DNA from: Sphingobacterium lactis
GTDB taxonomy: Bacteria; Bacteroidota; Bacteroidia; Sphingobacteriales; Sphingobacteriaceae
Direction of reading: 5' to 3'
Length of the DNA: 64,000 bases
NCBI RefSeq assembly: GCF_011046555.1
Contig: NZ_CP049246.1
Location: forward strand, 62,001 to 126,000
The position numbers and the translations under genes are program-made. The first letter of the stretch is position 1. Each line of letters starts with the position of its first letter. This document shows, in pieces, positions 17,856-27,018 of the stretch. Below the pieces are notes generated by a model, which saw only the letters and a program-made list of their open reading frames with translations, did not search any database and had not been told where the DNA came from.

Positions 17856-19331
17856 ATGAAAAAATTGCTATTGCTCCTACCCCTATTGACACTTGCTGCC
17901 GCTAGTTTAGCACAGGTCAAGAAATCAACCCCAAACGTCATCTTGATCTTTATGGATGATATGGGTTATGGTGATTTGGGCGTTACTGGAGCACTGCAAT
18001 ACCATACTCCCGTATTGGATGCTTTAGCAAACAATGGCCTACGTTTCACTGATTTTACCGTACCGCAGGCGGTTTGTTCTGCATCCCGATCGGCCCTGCT
18101 AACCGGCAATTACCCCAATAGGATGGGCATTCAGGGGGCATATATGCCCAATGCGGGGCTTGGTCTGGCCCCTGATGAATATACACTGGCGGAATTGATG
18201 CAGGATCAGGGGTATACTACCCAAATGATCGGCAAATGGCACTTGGGCAATGAACCGCAATTCCTTCCCACCAACCAGGGGTTTTCGGCTTATTTCGGGC
18301 TACCCTACTCCAATGACATGTGGCCCGTGGAATTTGACGGCACGCCGGCAAAAAAAGACAGTCCGTATGCCAAGTATCCGGCTCTCCCATTATTGCGCAT
18401 GAAGGCTGGACAAGTCGTTCCAGATACGGTTCAAATAATCGAGACCCTCGATGATCAGGCTGCCTTGACAGGACTGTACACTGACAAAGCAGTTGATTTT
18501 ATCCGCGAGAATCGAAAATCGCCCTTTTTCCTTTACCTCGCCCATAGCATGACCCATGTGCCCATTGCGGCGTCCGCGGCATTCAAGGGCCAATCGGAAC
18601 AGGGCGTATTTGGCGATGTCATGATGGAAGTTGATCATGCCATAGGTCGAATCATCAGTGAACTGAAGAAACATGATCTTGAAGAGAATACGCTCGTAAT
18701 TTTTACCAGTGATAATGGCCCCTGGCTTAATTTCGGCAACCACAACGGTTCTTCAGGAGGCTTCAGGGAAGGAAAGGGTGCCAGCTGGGAAGGCGGTGTC
18801 CGTGTACCGTGCATCATCTCCTGGCCCGCTAAAATCCACGAACCCATAGTGAACAACAACCTGGTAAGCAGCATGGATATCTTTGCCACCATTGCGGAAA
18901 TTTTAGGCAATCCTAAAACACCTCATAAAATTGACGGCATCAGCTTCCTCAAGCAATTGGGTGACCCCATGGCGGCGGCAGACAGAAAATCACTGTATTA
19001 TTATTACAACAGGAATGATCTGGAAGCGGTACGTTTCGAAAATTGGAAACTGGTATTTCCCCACACCTACCGTTCATATGAAGATGTCCTTCCGGGAAAT
19101 GATGGATTTCCTGGAAAATACAATCACAAACAGGTGGAGGCTATGGAACTTTATGACCTGCGTAGAGATCCGGCAGAACGATACAATGTCATCCAACAGC
19201 ATCCGCAAGTGCTGGAAAAATTATTGGAAATTGCAGATGAAGCAAGAAATGACCTAGGCGATAATCTACAAAAACAAGAAGGTAAAAACAGAAGACCCGT
19301 TGGACGTATCATCCGGGGAGAAGAAAAGTAA
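17856..19331 (+). CDS. Secreted type I sulfatase (arylsulfatase family)
   Basis: 491 residues with a signal peptide (MKKLLLLLPLLTLAAASLAQ), so periplasmic or exported. The formylglycine motif is C74-S-A-S-R78 in AVCSASRSALLTGNYP (CxAxR form), with the metal-binding pair in LIFMDDMGYGDLG (D34, D35) and later MIGKWHLG and FTSDNGPWLNFGNHNGSSGG. It hydrolyses a sulfate ester; the substrate cannot be fixed. The sulfatase needs conversion of C74 to formylglycine by a maturase, and none is in the window. It is monocistronic; no polysaccharide utilisation locus (SusC/SusD) flanks it. Confidence 0.93.
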   Translation: MKKLLLLLPLLTLAAASLAQVKKSTPNVILIFMDDMGYGDLGVTGALQYHTPVLDALANNGLRFTDFTVPQAVCSASRSALLTGNYPNRMGIQGAYMPNAGLGLAPDEYTLAELMQDQGYTTQMIGKWHLGNEPQFLPTNQGFSAYFGLPYSNDMWPVEFDGTPAKKDSPYAKYPALPLLRMKAGQVVPDTVQIIETLDDQAALTGLYTDKAVDFIRENRKSPFFLYLAHSMTHVPIAASAAFKGQSEQGVFGDVMMEVDHAIGRIISELKKHDLEENTLVIFTSDNGPWLNFGNHNGSSGGFREGKGASWEGGVRVPCIISWPAKIHEPIVNNNLVSSMDIFATIAEILGNPKTPHKIDGISFLKQLGDPMAAADRKSLYYYYNRNDLEAVRFENWKLVFPHTYRSYEDVLPGNDGFPGKYNHKQVEAMELYDLRRDPAERYNVIQQHPQVLEKLLEIADEARNDLGDNLQKQEGKNRRPVGRIIRGEEK

Positions 19332-19358
19332 AGGGCGAGAATCTCCTACCCGCCCTTT
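19330..19358. terminator. Hairpin between convergent sulfatase and mnmD
   Basis: AAAGGGCG (19330-19337) pairs with CGCCCTTT (19351-19358), an 8-bp perfect stem with a 13-base loop. It sits between two convergent stop codons and could serve both strands, although the T-runs are weak. Confidence 0.5.
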
Positions 19359-19364
19359 GATCAT

Positions 19365-20030
19365 TTATAATTTCGTTGCGCGCAGCATCTCCCGTTTCCC
19401 TGGAGCACCGGGGGCTTTTTCGATCTGAAAGCCCAATGCTTTCATGGTACGCTTTAAATTTCCAGTGATGGCATACGTTACGAAAACACCGCCAGGTTTC
19501 AGGAACGAACAGACGTGCGCTAAGGTCTCCGGAGTCCACATCTCCGGCTGATGTACTTCTGCAAACGCATCGAAGTAAATGACATCGTAACGATCGGTCG
19601 TCTGAAAGTCCATAACCTTTTGATTGGCAATCCCCCACCCCATCTGACGATTGAATTTGACTTGCTCCTGCAGCGCAATTGGATATTTATAGACAAACTC
19701 CAGCCAGATCTCACGGGACACGTAAGCATCATACCCCGTTTGTTCAATGACCTCTTTCGCCAAAGGATAAGCCTCTATTCCCATATAATGGAGCACTATT
19801 TGCTCTTTGAGGCAATAATCTGCCGTCATCAAGAAATTCAAGCCCGTCCCGAAACCGATTTCCAGAATTGAAGCGTCCTTTTGTGCATCTCGTTCCAGGA
19901 AGTGCTTCAGCCCTGTATTCAAGAATACATGGACACTTTCCTGTTGCGCACCATGCTTGGAATGGTAATGCTCCCCGACCTCCGCATTAAAAAGCGTTTT
20001 CGAACCATCTGCTGTTGTAACAAATTCCAT
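19365..20030 (-). CDS. mnmD: tRNA 5-methylaminomethyl-2-thiouridine methyltransferase MnmD
   Basis: 221 residues, a stand-alone MnmD without the MnmC1 oxidase domain. It methylates the aminomethyl group at wobble uridine 34 using S-adenosylmethionine. Motif I is ILEIGFGTGLNFLMTADYC, and the MnmD-type start VTTADGSKTLFNAEVGEHYH and VIYFDAFAEVHQPEMWTPE are diagnostic. The ATG at 20030 gives the usual N-terminus (MEFVTTADGS). Convergent with the sulfatase gene. Confidence 0.92.
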   Translation of the reverse strand: MEFVTTADGSKTLFNAEVGEHYHSKHGAQQESVHVFLNTGLKHFLERDAQKDASILEIGFGTGLNFLMTADYCLKEQIVLHYMGIEAYPLAKEVIEQTGYDAYVSREIWLEFVYKYPIALQEQVKFNRQMGWGIANQKVMDFQTTDRYDVIYFDAFAEVHQPEMWTPETLAHVCSFLKPGGVFVTYAITGNLKRTMKALGFQIEKAPGAPGKREMLRATKL

Positions 20031-20091
20031 TATTATTTTTTTGACAAAGCTAAGAGAAAAACAAGTATTTTAGCCTGAACAAATTACTTTA

Positions 20092-21324
20092 ATGAAAGAG
20101 GTTATTAAAAATTATGGAAGTATCATCCTCCTCCTGATCGGTATTTCGATCGGTAGTTTAGTTGGTATTTTCCTTCCCGACCTGGTGGACATTCTAAAAC
20201 CGATAGGCGATATTTTCCTGAATCTATTGTTCGTATCGGTTATCCCTCTGCTATTTTTTGCGATTTCTTCCTCCATTGCGAATATTGAGGATAGCAATAA
20301 ATTGGGAAAAACCATAGGCATCATGACCGCTGTGTTTGTCGGCACGATCGTGATTGCGGCCATTGCGACCATTGCCGGATTATGGGCATTTCCCGTTACA
20401 GCGACTACGGATGGATCTGCGGTGAACGAGGCCCTATCCACCAACGCTGATGAAACCTGGGGAGACCGTATCGTGCGTTTTCTCACGGTTGATGAGTTTG
20501 CCAACTTACTCTCCAGAAAAAATATCCTTGCCTTTGTGATCTTTTCCCTTTTGGTGGGAACAGCAACGCGTAAATCCGGCGAGATGGGCAAGCAGTTTAC
20601 CAATTTCCTGAACGCAGGAAACAAGGTAATGGAGAACCTCCTGATCTTGGTGATGAAAGCTGGGCCGATTGGACTAGGTGCTTATTTTGCTTATCAGGTG
20701 AAGACATTAGGCCCTGAATTATTTGGTTTTTACGCGAAACCGTTAGGGTTCTATTATGGCTTCGGAATTCTATTTTTCTTTGTGTTCTTTACACTGTATG
20801 CATTCATCGCAAAGGGAGGTGCCGGCGTAAGTTCCTTTTGGAAACACAACATATCCCCTTCTCTGACCGCACTCAGTACCTGCAGCAGCCTAGCAACCTT
20901 GCCAGCCAACCTGATTGCTGCGAATCGTATCGGTATACCCAAAGAAATAGCCAGCATTGTCATTCCCATCGGGAATACCCTGTATAAAAATGGATCATCG
21001 ATATCCTCCATTTTAAAGATATATGTAGCCTTCTCCATTCTGGGGTGGGACTTTTTCGAACCGAGCACGTTGATTACCGCTGTTGGCATTACGGTGTTGG
21101 TATCCATGGTCGCTGGTGGAATACCCAATGGTGGGTTTATCGGCGAGATGCTCATGATCTCCATCTATGGTATCCCAAATGAGGCCGTTCCTTCCATATT
21201 GATCATTGGTGCGTTGGTGGACCCTTTGGCGACCGTTCTGAACGCTACGGGAGATACTGTTGCCGCCATGCTCGTCACGCGATTTTCCGGCGAGAAATTC
21301 AATCCAGAACAAGCAGAAGCATAA
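20092..21324 (+). CDS. Dicarboxylate/amino acid:cation symporter (DAACS family)
   Basis: 410 residues, inner-membrane, about eight transmembrane helices with two re-entrant loops. Family motifs seen are ALSTCSSLATLPANLIAANR near residue 262 (serine-rich hairpin HP1) and KNGSSISSILKIYVAFSI (NGTA-like region, here NGSS) near 302, and VDPLATVLNATGDTVAAMLV near 380 (NVxGD form, here NATGD), which bind sodium and substrate. It takes up glutamate/aspartate or C4-dicarboxylates with sodium or protons. It is monocistronic, divergent from mnmD. Confidence 0.92.
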   Translation: MKEVIKNYGSIILLLIGISIGSLVGIFLPDLVDILKPIGDIFLNLLFVSVIPLLFFAISSSIANIEDSNKLGKTIGIMTAVFVGTIVIAAIATIAGLWAFPVTATTDGSAVNEALSTNADETWGDRIVRFLTVDEFANLLSRKNILAFVIFSLLVGTATRKSGEMGKQFTNFLNAGNKVMENLLILVMKAGPIGLGAYFAYQVKTLGPELFGFYAKPLGFYYGFGILFFFVFFTLYAFIAKGGAGVSSFWKHNISPSLTALSTCSSLATLPANLIAANRIGIPKEIASIVIPIGNTLYKNGSSISSILKIYVAFSILGWDFFEPSTLITAVGITVLVSMVAGGIPNGGFIGEMLMISIYGIPNEAVPSILIIGALVDPLATVLNATGDTVAAMLVTRFSGEKFNPEQAEA

Positions 21325-21351
21325 GCTTTTACTCCGCTTATCGCTTACTTT

Positions 21352-21398
21352 GAGCAACCGACAGCCGCATTAGAAAAAGGATGGGCTATCGGTTGCTC
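21352..21398 (+). other. Long hairpin downstream of the symporter gene
   Basis: GAGCAACCGA (21352-21361) pairs with TCGGTTGCTC (21389-21398), with four more inner pairs (AGCC/GGCT) after a single mismatch. No T-run follows on the plus strand (TATGTAAAAA), so it is not a classical terminator; it may act as a 3' end stabiliser or be a weak terminator. Confidence 0.5.
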
Positions 21399-21554
21399 TA
21401 TGTAAAAATAACAATACCACTCCTGTTCACAGCGCCTTCCAGCAAGAATAATAAACTGAAAGGCAAGTGTTTAACGCCAACTAAGCGTTTAAATTAGAAT
21501 TGTTCTAAATAACTCTAAATCTTTGCGAAATTCATTCCTTGCCTTTGTATTTTG

Positions 21555-21562
21555 TAATTTTG
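21555..21562 (+). promoter_or_regulatory. -7 element TAATTTTG upstream of ccmE
   Basis: TAATTTTG is an exact TAnnTTTG match that would give a leader of about 25 bases to the ATG at 21591. No -33 TTTG at 19-20 bases; upstream TTTG copies lie at other distances. Confidence 0.4.
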
Positions 21563-21590
21563 TAGTTGATTTAAAATTTATTAAACGGCA

Positions 21591-22010
21591 ATGAAGAAAA
21601 GTTCGATCATTTTAATTGTAATTATCGCGGTTGCTATCGCCATGATACTTGTGATCTACACCGATTCCAGCACGTATTCAACCTTCACAGAAGCCAAGGA
21701 AAAGAACACCGAGCTTTACGTGGTTGGGGTATTGAATAAGCAAAAAGAATTGCATTATGATCCTGTGAAGGATGCTAACCACTTTTCCTTCTACATGTAC
21801 GACAACGACAGCACGGAATGTCAGGTAGTCTTCAATGGTTCCAAACCACAGGATATCGAGCGCTCCGAGCAGATTGTATTAACGGGTAAGATGGATGGCA
21901 ATGTCTTTCATGCGAGCAAGATCTTGATGAAATGTCCTTCAAAATACAATCAAGATCAGATGGAAGTTATTGAAACGACTTCCAGCCCTGCTACTGCATC
22001 AATAAATTAA
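21591..22010 (+). CDS. ccmE: Cytochrome c maturation heme chaperone CcmE (CxxxY type)
   Basis: 139 residues with one N-terminal membrane anchor (residues 5-23) and a periplasmic OB fold. CcmE carries heme to the cytochrome c heme lyase. Proteobacterial CcmE binds heme covalently through His in HxxxY; here the equivalent site is C115-P-S-K-Y119 in ILMKCPSKYNQD, so Cys replaces His, as in the CxxxY variants known from archaea and Desulfovibrio. The CcmF-like gene begins 20 bases downstream, supporting the call. The other ccm genes (A, B, C) are not in the window. Confidence 0.9.
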   Translation: MKKSSIILIVIIAVAIAMILVIYTDSSTYSTFTEAKEKNTELYVVGVLNKQKELHYDPVKDANHFSFYMYDNDSTECQVVFNGSKPQDIERSEQIVLTGKMDGNVFHASKILMKCPSKYNQDQMEVIETTSSPATASIN

Positions 22011-22030
22011 TTCCAGATACCACATATTTT

Positions 22031-24505
22031 ATGGACGTCAATTTTGTGGGCGAAAATCTGCTTCCTGGGCAGATAGGTCAATTTTTCGTTGTCCTTTCCT
22101 TCGGAGCAGCATTATTATCCCTTATTTCTTATTTTTTTGCAACCAAATACCCTGAAGAGAAATCCTGGAAACAACTGGGACGGATCGGATTTTGGGTAAA
22201 TGCGATATCGATCGTTGTAATCGGTTCCACGTTATTTTATATCATCTACAATCACCTTTTTGAGTACCATTATGCTTGGGCACACTCTTCCATGACGCTG
22301 CCTACGCATTACATTATATCTTCCTTCTGGGAGGGGCAAGAAGGTAGTTTTTGGCTATGGATGTTCTGGCAGGTAGTGTTGGGTGCAATCTTGCTCTTCA
22401 AAGCGAAAAGCTGGGAAAGTCCGGTGATGACCTTTGTCATGCTCTGTCAGGTATTCCTGGCGTCTATGCTGATCGGGGTTGAGATCTTTGGCTCCCGCTG
22501 GGGAAGCTCGCCTTTTATCCTGTTCCGCGATGCCATGGATTTCCCTTTCCTGAAAGACCCAAATTACCTATCGATGGTTAAGGACGGTCGCGGCTTGAAC
22601 CCCCTATTGCAGAACTACTGGATGGTTATCCACCCACCGACCCTATTCTTGGGCTTTGCTTCCATGATCGTTCCTTTCGCCTATGCAGCGGCTGGATTGT
22701 GGACCAAACGCTATAAAGAATGGATCAATCCGGGTCTACCTTGGGCACTCTTTGCGGTGATGATCCTTGGTGCCGGTATTATCATGGGTTCTTTCTGGGC
22801 GTATGAGGCCTTGAACTTTGGGGGCTTCTGGGCATGGGATCCCGTGGAAAATGTATCCATTATTCCTTGGTTGACATTAATTGCGGCTGTCCATGTGATG
22901 GTTGCCTATAAAAATACCGGACATGCCTATTTTACGGCATGCTTCCTGAGCTTGATCAGTTTCGTATTGGTGATCTACGCATCGTACCTGACCCGTAGTG
23001 GTATCTTGGGTGAAACCTCCGTACACTCCTTCACGAGCTTGGGTATGTCAGGCCAATTGATCGCCTTCAACATCACCTTCCTGGTCTTAATGATTGTTCT
23101 CTTGGTGGTTCGTAAAAAAGATATGCCATCCACCAAAAAGGAAGAAGAAATCTATTCACGTGAATTCTGGCTTTTCATCGGCGCCCTGGTCCTTACCGTT
23201 GCCTGCGTGCAGATGATCGCTACGACGTCCATTCCGGTATTCAATGCCCTATTTGGCACCAAGGTAGCTCCGCCGATCGACCCTATCCCGCATTATAACA
23301 AATGGCAGGGTGCTTTTGCGGTCGTTGTGATGTTACTTACCGCCTTTACGCAATTCCTGAAATACAAACGTACGGATGGCCGGAAATTCTGGGCTGCGAC
23401 ATTAGCATCCTTTATATTCGCCTTATTGATCGCTGGTGCAATCGTCTATTTCACCAATATCTACACGAATATCATGTATATCCTGATCACGCTGACATCG
23501 GTATTCTGTATCCTGGCAAACTTGCGAATCCTGGGTGATTCCTTCAAGGGCAAATGGCGCTTGGCAGGATCTGCTGTATCGCATATCGGTTTCGGATTGC
23601 TATTGATCGGTGCGTTGATCGCAGCTGCGACCAACGAGGTCATTTCTGTAAACAGCAGCAATTACATTGCTGTTGCCGGCTTCGATCAGGTTGAAAAACC
23701 TGGCGACAACCTATTCCTTTCTGAAGGTGAACCGGTAGATATGGGTAAATACCGTATCACATACGTCGGTGACAGTGTGGCCAAGCCCAATGTTTTCTAC
23801 AAGATCAAATACGAAGAAATTGATGAGGAGTCCGGAAATGTTAAATCATCGTTTATCCTAAAACCGTTTGCACAGAACAACCCGCAAATGGGTGGTCTGA
23901 TCGGTACACCGGGTACTAAACATTTCTTGACCCATGACATCTATACGCTGATCACGGCAGCAGCTTCAGATTCACAAGCTCCAGCGCAGCATGAGCAGCA
24001 GGCTGCATCTGCAGGATTTGATGACTATGAAGAGCCAGCAACCTACCTGGTATCGATAGGTGATACCCTACGGTACAGAAATGGATATTATGTGATCGAA
24101 GGATTGAACAAAGATGCCACGCTAAAGGATATGCCGAAAGCAGAAGGCGATCTATTCGTCGGTCTCAAGATCAAGGTGGTTTCTGCGGATAACAAAGAAT
24201 ATCATGCCGAACCTGTCTTCTTGATCAAGGGAGGAAACACATTCGATTTCCATAAAGATGTAAACGAACAGGGATTACGCTTCAGATTCTCGAAGATCGT
24301 TCCTGATCAGAATAAATTGGAATTGATTGCCTATCAGAAACCACTACCTGAGAAAAAATGGGTGGTATTCAAGGCCATTAAATTCCCGTATATCAACTTC
24401 TTCTGGGTAGGAACCATTGTGATGACGATTGGATTCTGTATGGCGATCTACCGCAGGGTAAAGGACGGTAGGCGCAACCCGAAAACAAAAGAACAGACCG
24501 CATGA
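22031..24505 (+). CDS. ccmF: Cytochrome c heme lyase CcmF-like (CcsA/CcmF family)
   Basis: 824 residues, polytopic. The heme-binding tryptophan-rich WWD motif is NFGGFWAWDPVENVSIIPWL near residue 262, flanked by conserved histidines (MVIHPPTLFLGF near 198, and HSFTSLG after the motif). A long soluble segment (about residues 540-790) is followed by a final membrane helix. The protein joins heme delivered by CcmE to apocytochrome c in the periplasm. The gene is 20 bases after ccmE, and its end overlaps the next start by four bases (ATGA). Confidence 0.92.
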   Translation: MDVNFVGENLLPGQIGQFFVVLSFGAALLSLISYFFATKYPEEKSWKQLGRIGFWVNAISIVVIGSTLFYIIYNHLFEYHYAWAHSSMTLPTHYIISSFWEGQEGSFWLWMFWQVVLGAILLFKAKSWESPVMTFVMLCQVFLASMLIGVEIFGSRWGSSPFILFRDAMDFPFLKDPNYLSMVKDGRGLNPLLQNYWMVIHPPTLFLGFASMIVPFAYAAAGLWTKRYKEWINPGLPWALFAVMILGAGIIMGSFWAYEALNFGGFWAWDPVENVSIIPWLTLIAAVHVMVAYKNTGHAYFTACFLSLISFVLVIYASYLTRSGILGETSVHSFTSLGMSGQLIAFNITFLVLMIVLLVVRKKDMPSTKKEEEIYSREFWLFIGALVLTVACVQMIATTSIPVFNALFGTKVAPPIDPIPHYNKWQGAFAVVVMLLTAFTQFLKYKRTDGRKFWAATLASFIFALLIAGAIVYFTNIYTNIMYILITLTSVFCILANLRILGDSFKGKWRLAGSAVSHIGFGLLLIGALIAAATNEVISVNSSNYIAVAGFDQVEKPGDNLFLSEGEPVDMGKYRITYVGDSVAKPNVFYKIKYEEIDEESGNVKSSFILKPFAQNNPQMGGLIGTPGTKHFLTHDIYTLITAAASDSQAPAQHEQQAASAGFDDYEEPATYLVSIGDTLRYRNGYYVIEGLNKDATLKDMPKAEGDLFVGLKIKVVSADNKEYHAEPVFLIKGGNTFDFHKDVNEQGLRFRFSKIVPDQNKLELIAYQKPLPEKKWVVFKAIKFPYINFFWVGTIVMTIGFCMAIYRRVKDGRRNPKTKEQTA

Positions 24506-25281
24506 AAATAGTCTTGATCGGCAGTGGTAATATAGCAACCCATATGGGTAAAGCCTTTATGCACACTGGCCATCAGATCGTACAAGTATACAGCAGAACC
24601 TTAGCCAATGCACAAGCATTGGCTAAGCTGTTGAATAGCACCGGTACCGATTCGTTGGAAGCGGTAGTCGATCATGCCGATTTATATCTATTGGCTGTCT
24701 CCGATGCCGTTATTCCGGAGGTTGCAGCCCAGCTTCCGCAAGAACTGGAAGGCTTGGTGGTTCATGCTTCCGGTGCGACCCATATCGATGTACTGGACAA
24801 GTTTCGGCACGCTGGCGTTATTTATCCCATACAGACCTTTTCGAAATCCGTGGATCTCGAATTAACAGAGACACCTTTTGCCGTGGAGGCGCGCGAGCCT
24901 GCCGACACCAGCACGCTGATCACATTCATGTCGGCAATTTCCAACCGCGTCTTTGAAGGCAGTAGCGAACAGCGCATGGCCATGCACCTGGCAGCTGTCT
25001 TTGCCAACAACTTCAGCAACGCCCTGTTTCAGGTAGCATACGACCTGCTAGCGCAACATGACCTACCCTTTGACCTCATCCGCCCGATCATCCTGCAGAC
25101 GGCAGAAAAAGTGCAAAATAATGAACCTCGAGCCGTTCAGACAGGCCCTGCCAGCAGAAATGACCAGAATACGATAAATAAGCATTTACAGTTTATTAGT
25201 TCCAATCCAGATTGGCAATCTATTTACCAAAAAATATCAGACCTTATTGTTAAAAGGAAAGAGAACAATTCAGAAAATTAA
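24502..25281 (+). CDS. DUF2520 Rossmann-fold protein (F420-dependent NADP reductase-like)
   Basis: 259 residues. The N-terminus MKIVLIGSGNIATHMGKAF is a nucleotide-binding GxGNxA motif, and the middle LEGLVVHASGATHIDVLDKF and IYPIQTFSK are typical of the DUF2520 family, related to pyrroline-5-carboxylate and ketopantoate reductases. The C-terminal part (HLAAVFANNFSNALFQVAYD) is the helical dimerisation domain. The reaction is unknown. It overlaps ccmF by four bases, which implies co-expression but not a shared role. Confidence 0.88.
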   Translation: MKIVLIGSGNIATHMGKAFMHTGHQIVQVYSRTLANAQALAKLLNSTGTDSLEAVVDHADLYLLAVSDAVIPEVAAQLPQELEGLVVHASGATHIDVLDKFRHAGVIYPIQTFSKSVDLELTETPFAVEAREPADTSTLITFMSAISNRVFEGSSEQRMAMHLAAVFANNFSNALFQVAYDLLAQHDLPFDLIRPIILQTAEKVQNNEPRAVQTGPASRNDQNTINKHLQFISSNPDWQSIYQKISDLIVKRKENNSEN

Positions 25282-25297
25282 GAATTCAGCAATTCTT
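25280..25297 (+). terminator. Weak hairpin at the end of the ccmE-ccmF-DUF2520 operon
   Basis: AAGAATT-CAGC-AATTCTT gives a 7-bp AT-rich stem with a tetraloop overlapping the stop codon, followed by only a short T stretch. A weak terminator at best. Confidence 0.3.
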
Positions 25298-25339
25298 TAA
25301 AGTTGATCGTTATTTTTTCTTAATCCTCTTTTAACTTGC

Positions 25340-25347
25340 TAATTTTG
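25340..25347 (+). promoter_or_regulatory. -7 element TAATTTTG upstream of the FMN glutamate-synthase-like gene
   Basis: TAATTTTG matches TAnnTTTG exactly, about 110 bases before the ATG at 25459, implying a leader of roughly 105 bases. A T-rich stretch but no clean TTTG lies at the -33 position. Confidence 0.4.
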
Positions 25348-25458
25348 CAACCAAATAACCATTAGTAGGTTCCCGCTGTACACTATGGCACATTTATAGC
25401 GAGGAATACACGACGGTAAATAAAACAGAATTATACAATATTATATAATCGTAAGATC

Positions 25459-27012
25459 ATGCCTGTAAGAAACCTCATCCTAGGGATAATGGTTGTTATC
25501 AACCTCATTATTATCTCCTTTGGTTTAATCTTCACCCCAAGATGGTTCTGGTTGCTGTTAATACCATTTCCATTGTTAATTATCGCATTGTACCATAGCT
25601 TTCAAAATAGCCATGCGATCCTTCGAAACTACCCTTTGGTGGGGTATTTCCGCTATTTCTTCGAATCAATCCGTCCGGAATTGAGACAGTATTTCTGGGA
25701 ATCGGACACCGATGGTAGACCATTCAACCGCCGCCAACGTTCCATTGTGTACCAACGTGCAAAGAACCAGCGCGAGACGGTGGCTTTCGGTATGCAGAGT
25801 GATCCGCAAGCCGTAGGTAACGAATGGGCAGCGCACAGTATTTTCCCCGTTCACATCGAAGATCACAACTTGCGTACAACCGTAGGGAACAGCAGCTGTA
25901 AACAACCTTACAGTTTAAGTGTTTTCAATATTTCAGCGATGTCCTACGGGGCGTTGAGTAGAACTGCGATCACAGCATTGAATAAAGGTGCTGCTCTGCA
26001 GAACTTTGCCCACAATACTGGTGAGGGTGGTATCTCACAGTACCACATCTCTGGTGGTGACTTGATCTGGCAGATCGGTACGGGTTATTTCGGTTGCCGT
26101 AATGAACACGGTTTCTTCGACCCTACCCTTTTCCGTGAAAAATCAACACGTCCGTATGTAAAGATGATTGAGTTGAAGCTTTCCCAAGGTGCAAAACCTG
26201 GTCATGGTGGTATCCTTCCTGCGGCAAAAAACACCCCGGAAGTAGCGGCCATCCGTCACGTCGTGCCTGGAACCGATGTAATGTCGCCTCCGGCACATAG
26301 CGCATTCAAGACACCTGTGGAAATGATGAACTTTATCCAACAATTGCGTGAGCTTTCCGATTACAAACCTGTAGGGTTCAAATTGTGTATTGGTGACAAG
26401 CAAGAGTTCATTGATATCTGTCAAGCGATGCAGGAAACACAGATTATGCCTGACTTTATTGCTGTGGATGGATCTGAAGGTGGTACGGGTGCGGCGCCAT
26501 TGGAATTTACGGATAACTTGGGTATGCCGCTATACGATGCCTTAGCTTTCGTAACAACCACATTGATCAACTTCGGTCTGAAGAAACATATCAAAATCAT
26601 TGTATCCAGTCGTATTGTCACTGGGTTTGATATCCTTAAAGTAATTGCTTTAGGAGCTGATGCTTGTTACAGTGCACGCGGAATGATGTTCGCTTTAGGT
26701 TGTATCCAAGCCTTGAAATGTAACGAAGACGTTTGTCCGGTAGGTGTGGCAACACAACAACCTCACCTGTACAAAGGATTAAATGTCGAAGATAAATACG
26801 TCCGTGTGGCCCAATTCCACCGTAACACCCTTCGTGCTACGGTAGAAATCATGGAAGCCTGTGGATTCAATAGTCTGGATGAAGTTTCGGCCGATAAATT
26901 CTTCCGTAAGGTAGACAGCCAGAATACGCTATCTTTCCAGGATATTTATTTTAAAAATACCGGTAAGTTAGTGAATAACCGCAGCGATTTTGCTCCGGAA
27001 GTATTTGACTAA
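25459..27012 (+). CDS. FMN-binding glutamate synthase family protein
   Basis: 517 residues. Two hydrophobic helices at residues 5-50 are followed by the FMN-binding (beta/alpha)8 barrel of glutamate synthase large subunits: FNISAMSYGALSRTAITAL near 156, GEGGISQYH near 191, SQGAKPGHGGILPAAK near 243, AVDGSEGGTGAAPLEF near 335 and CNEDVCPVGVATQQPHL near 421, which carries Cys residues of the iron-sulfur region. The glutaminase domain is absent. Proteins of this membrane-linked group are common and of uncertain reaction; true glutamate synthase activity should not be assumed. Codon use is like that of highly expressed genes. Confidence 0.9.
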   Translation: MPVRNLILGIMVVINLIIISFGLIFTPRWFWLLLIPFPLLIIALYHSFQNSHAILRNYPLVGYFRYFFESIRPELRQYFWESDTDGRPFNRRQRSIVYQRAKNQRETVAFGMQSDPQAVGNEWAAHSIFPVHIEDHNLRTTVGNSSCKQPYSLSVFNISAMSYGALSRTAITALNKGAALQNFAHNTGEGGISQYHISGGDLIWQIGTGYFGCRNEHGFFDPTLFREKSTRPYVKMIELKLSQGAKPGHGGILPAAKNTPEVAAIRHVVPGTDVMSPPAHSAFKTPVEMMNFIQQLRELSDYKPVGFKLCIGDKQEFIDICQAMQETQIMPDFIAVDGSEGGTGAAPLEFTDNLGMPLYDALAFVTTTLINFGLKKHIKIIVSSRIVTGFDILKVIALGADACYSARGMMFALGCIQALKCNEDVCPVGVATQQPHLYKGLNVEDKYVRVAQFHRNTLRATVEIMEACGFNSLDEVSADKFFRKVDSQNTLSFQDIYFKNTGKLVNNRSDFAPEVFD

Positions 27013-27018
27013 ATAGAC

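Noticed and set aside
25459..27012. Classical glutamate synthase large subunit (gltB)
   Set aside because: The N-terminal glutaminase domain is missing and there are N-terminal membrane helices, so only the FMN-barrel family name is supported.
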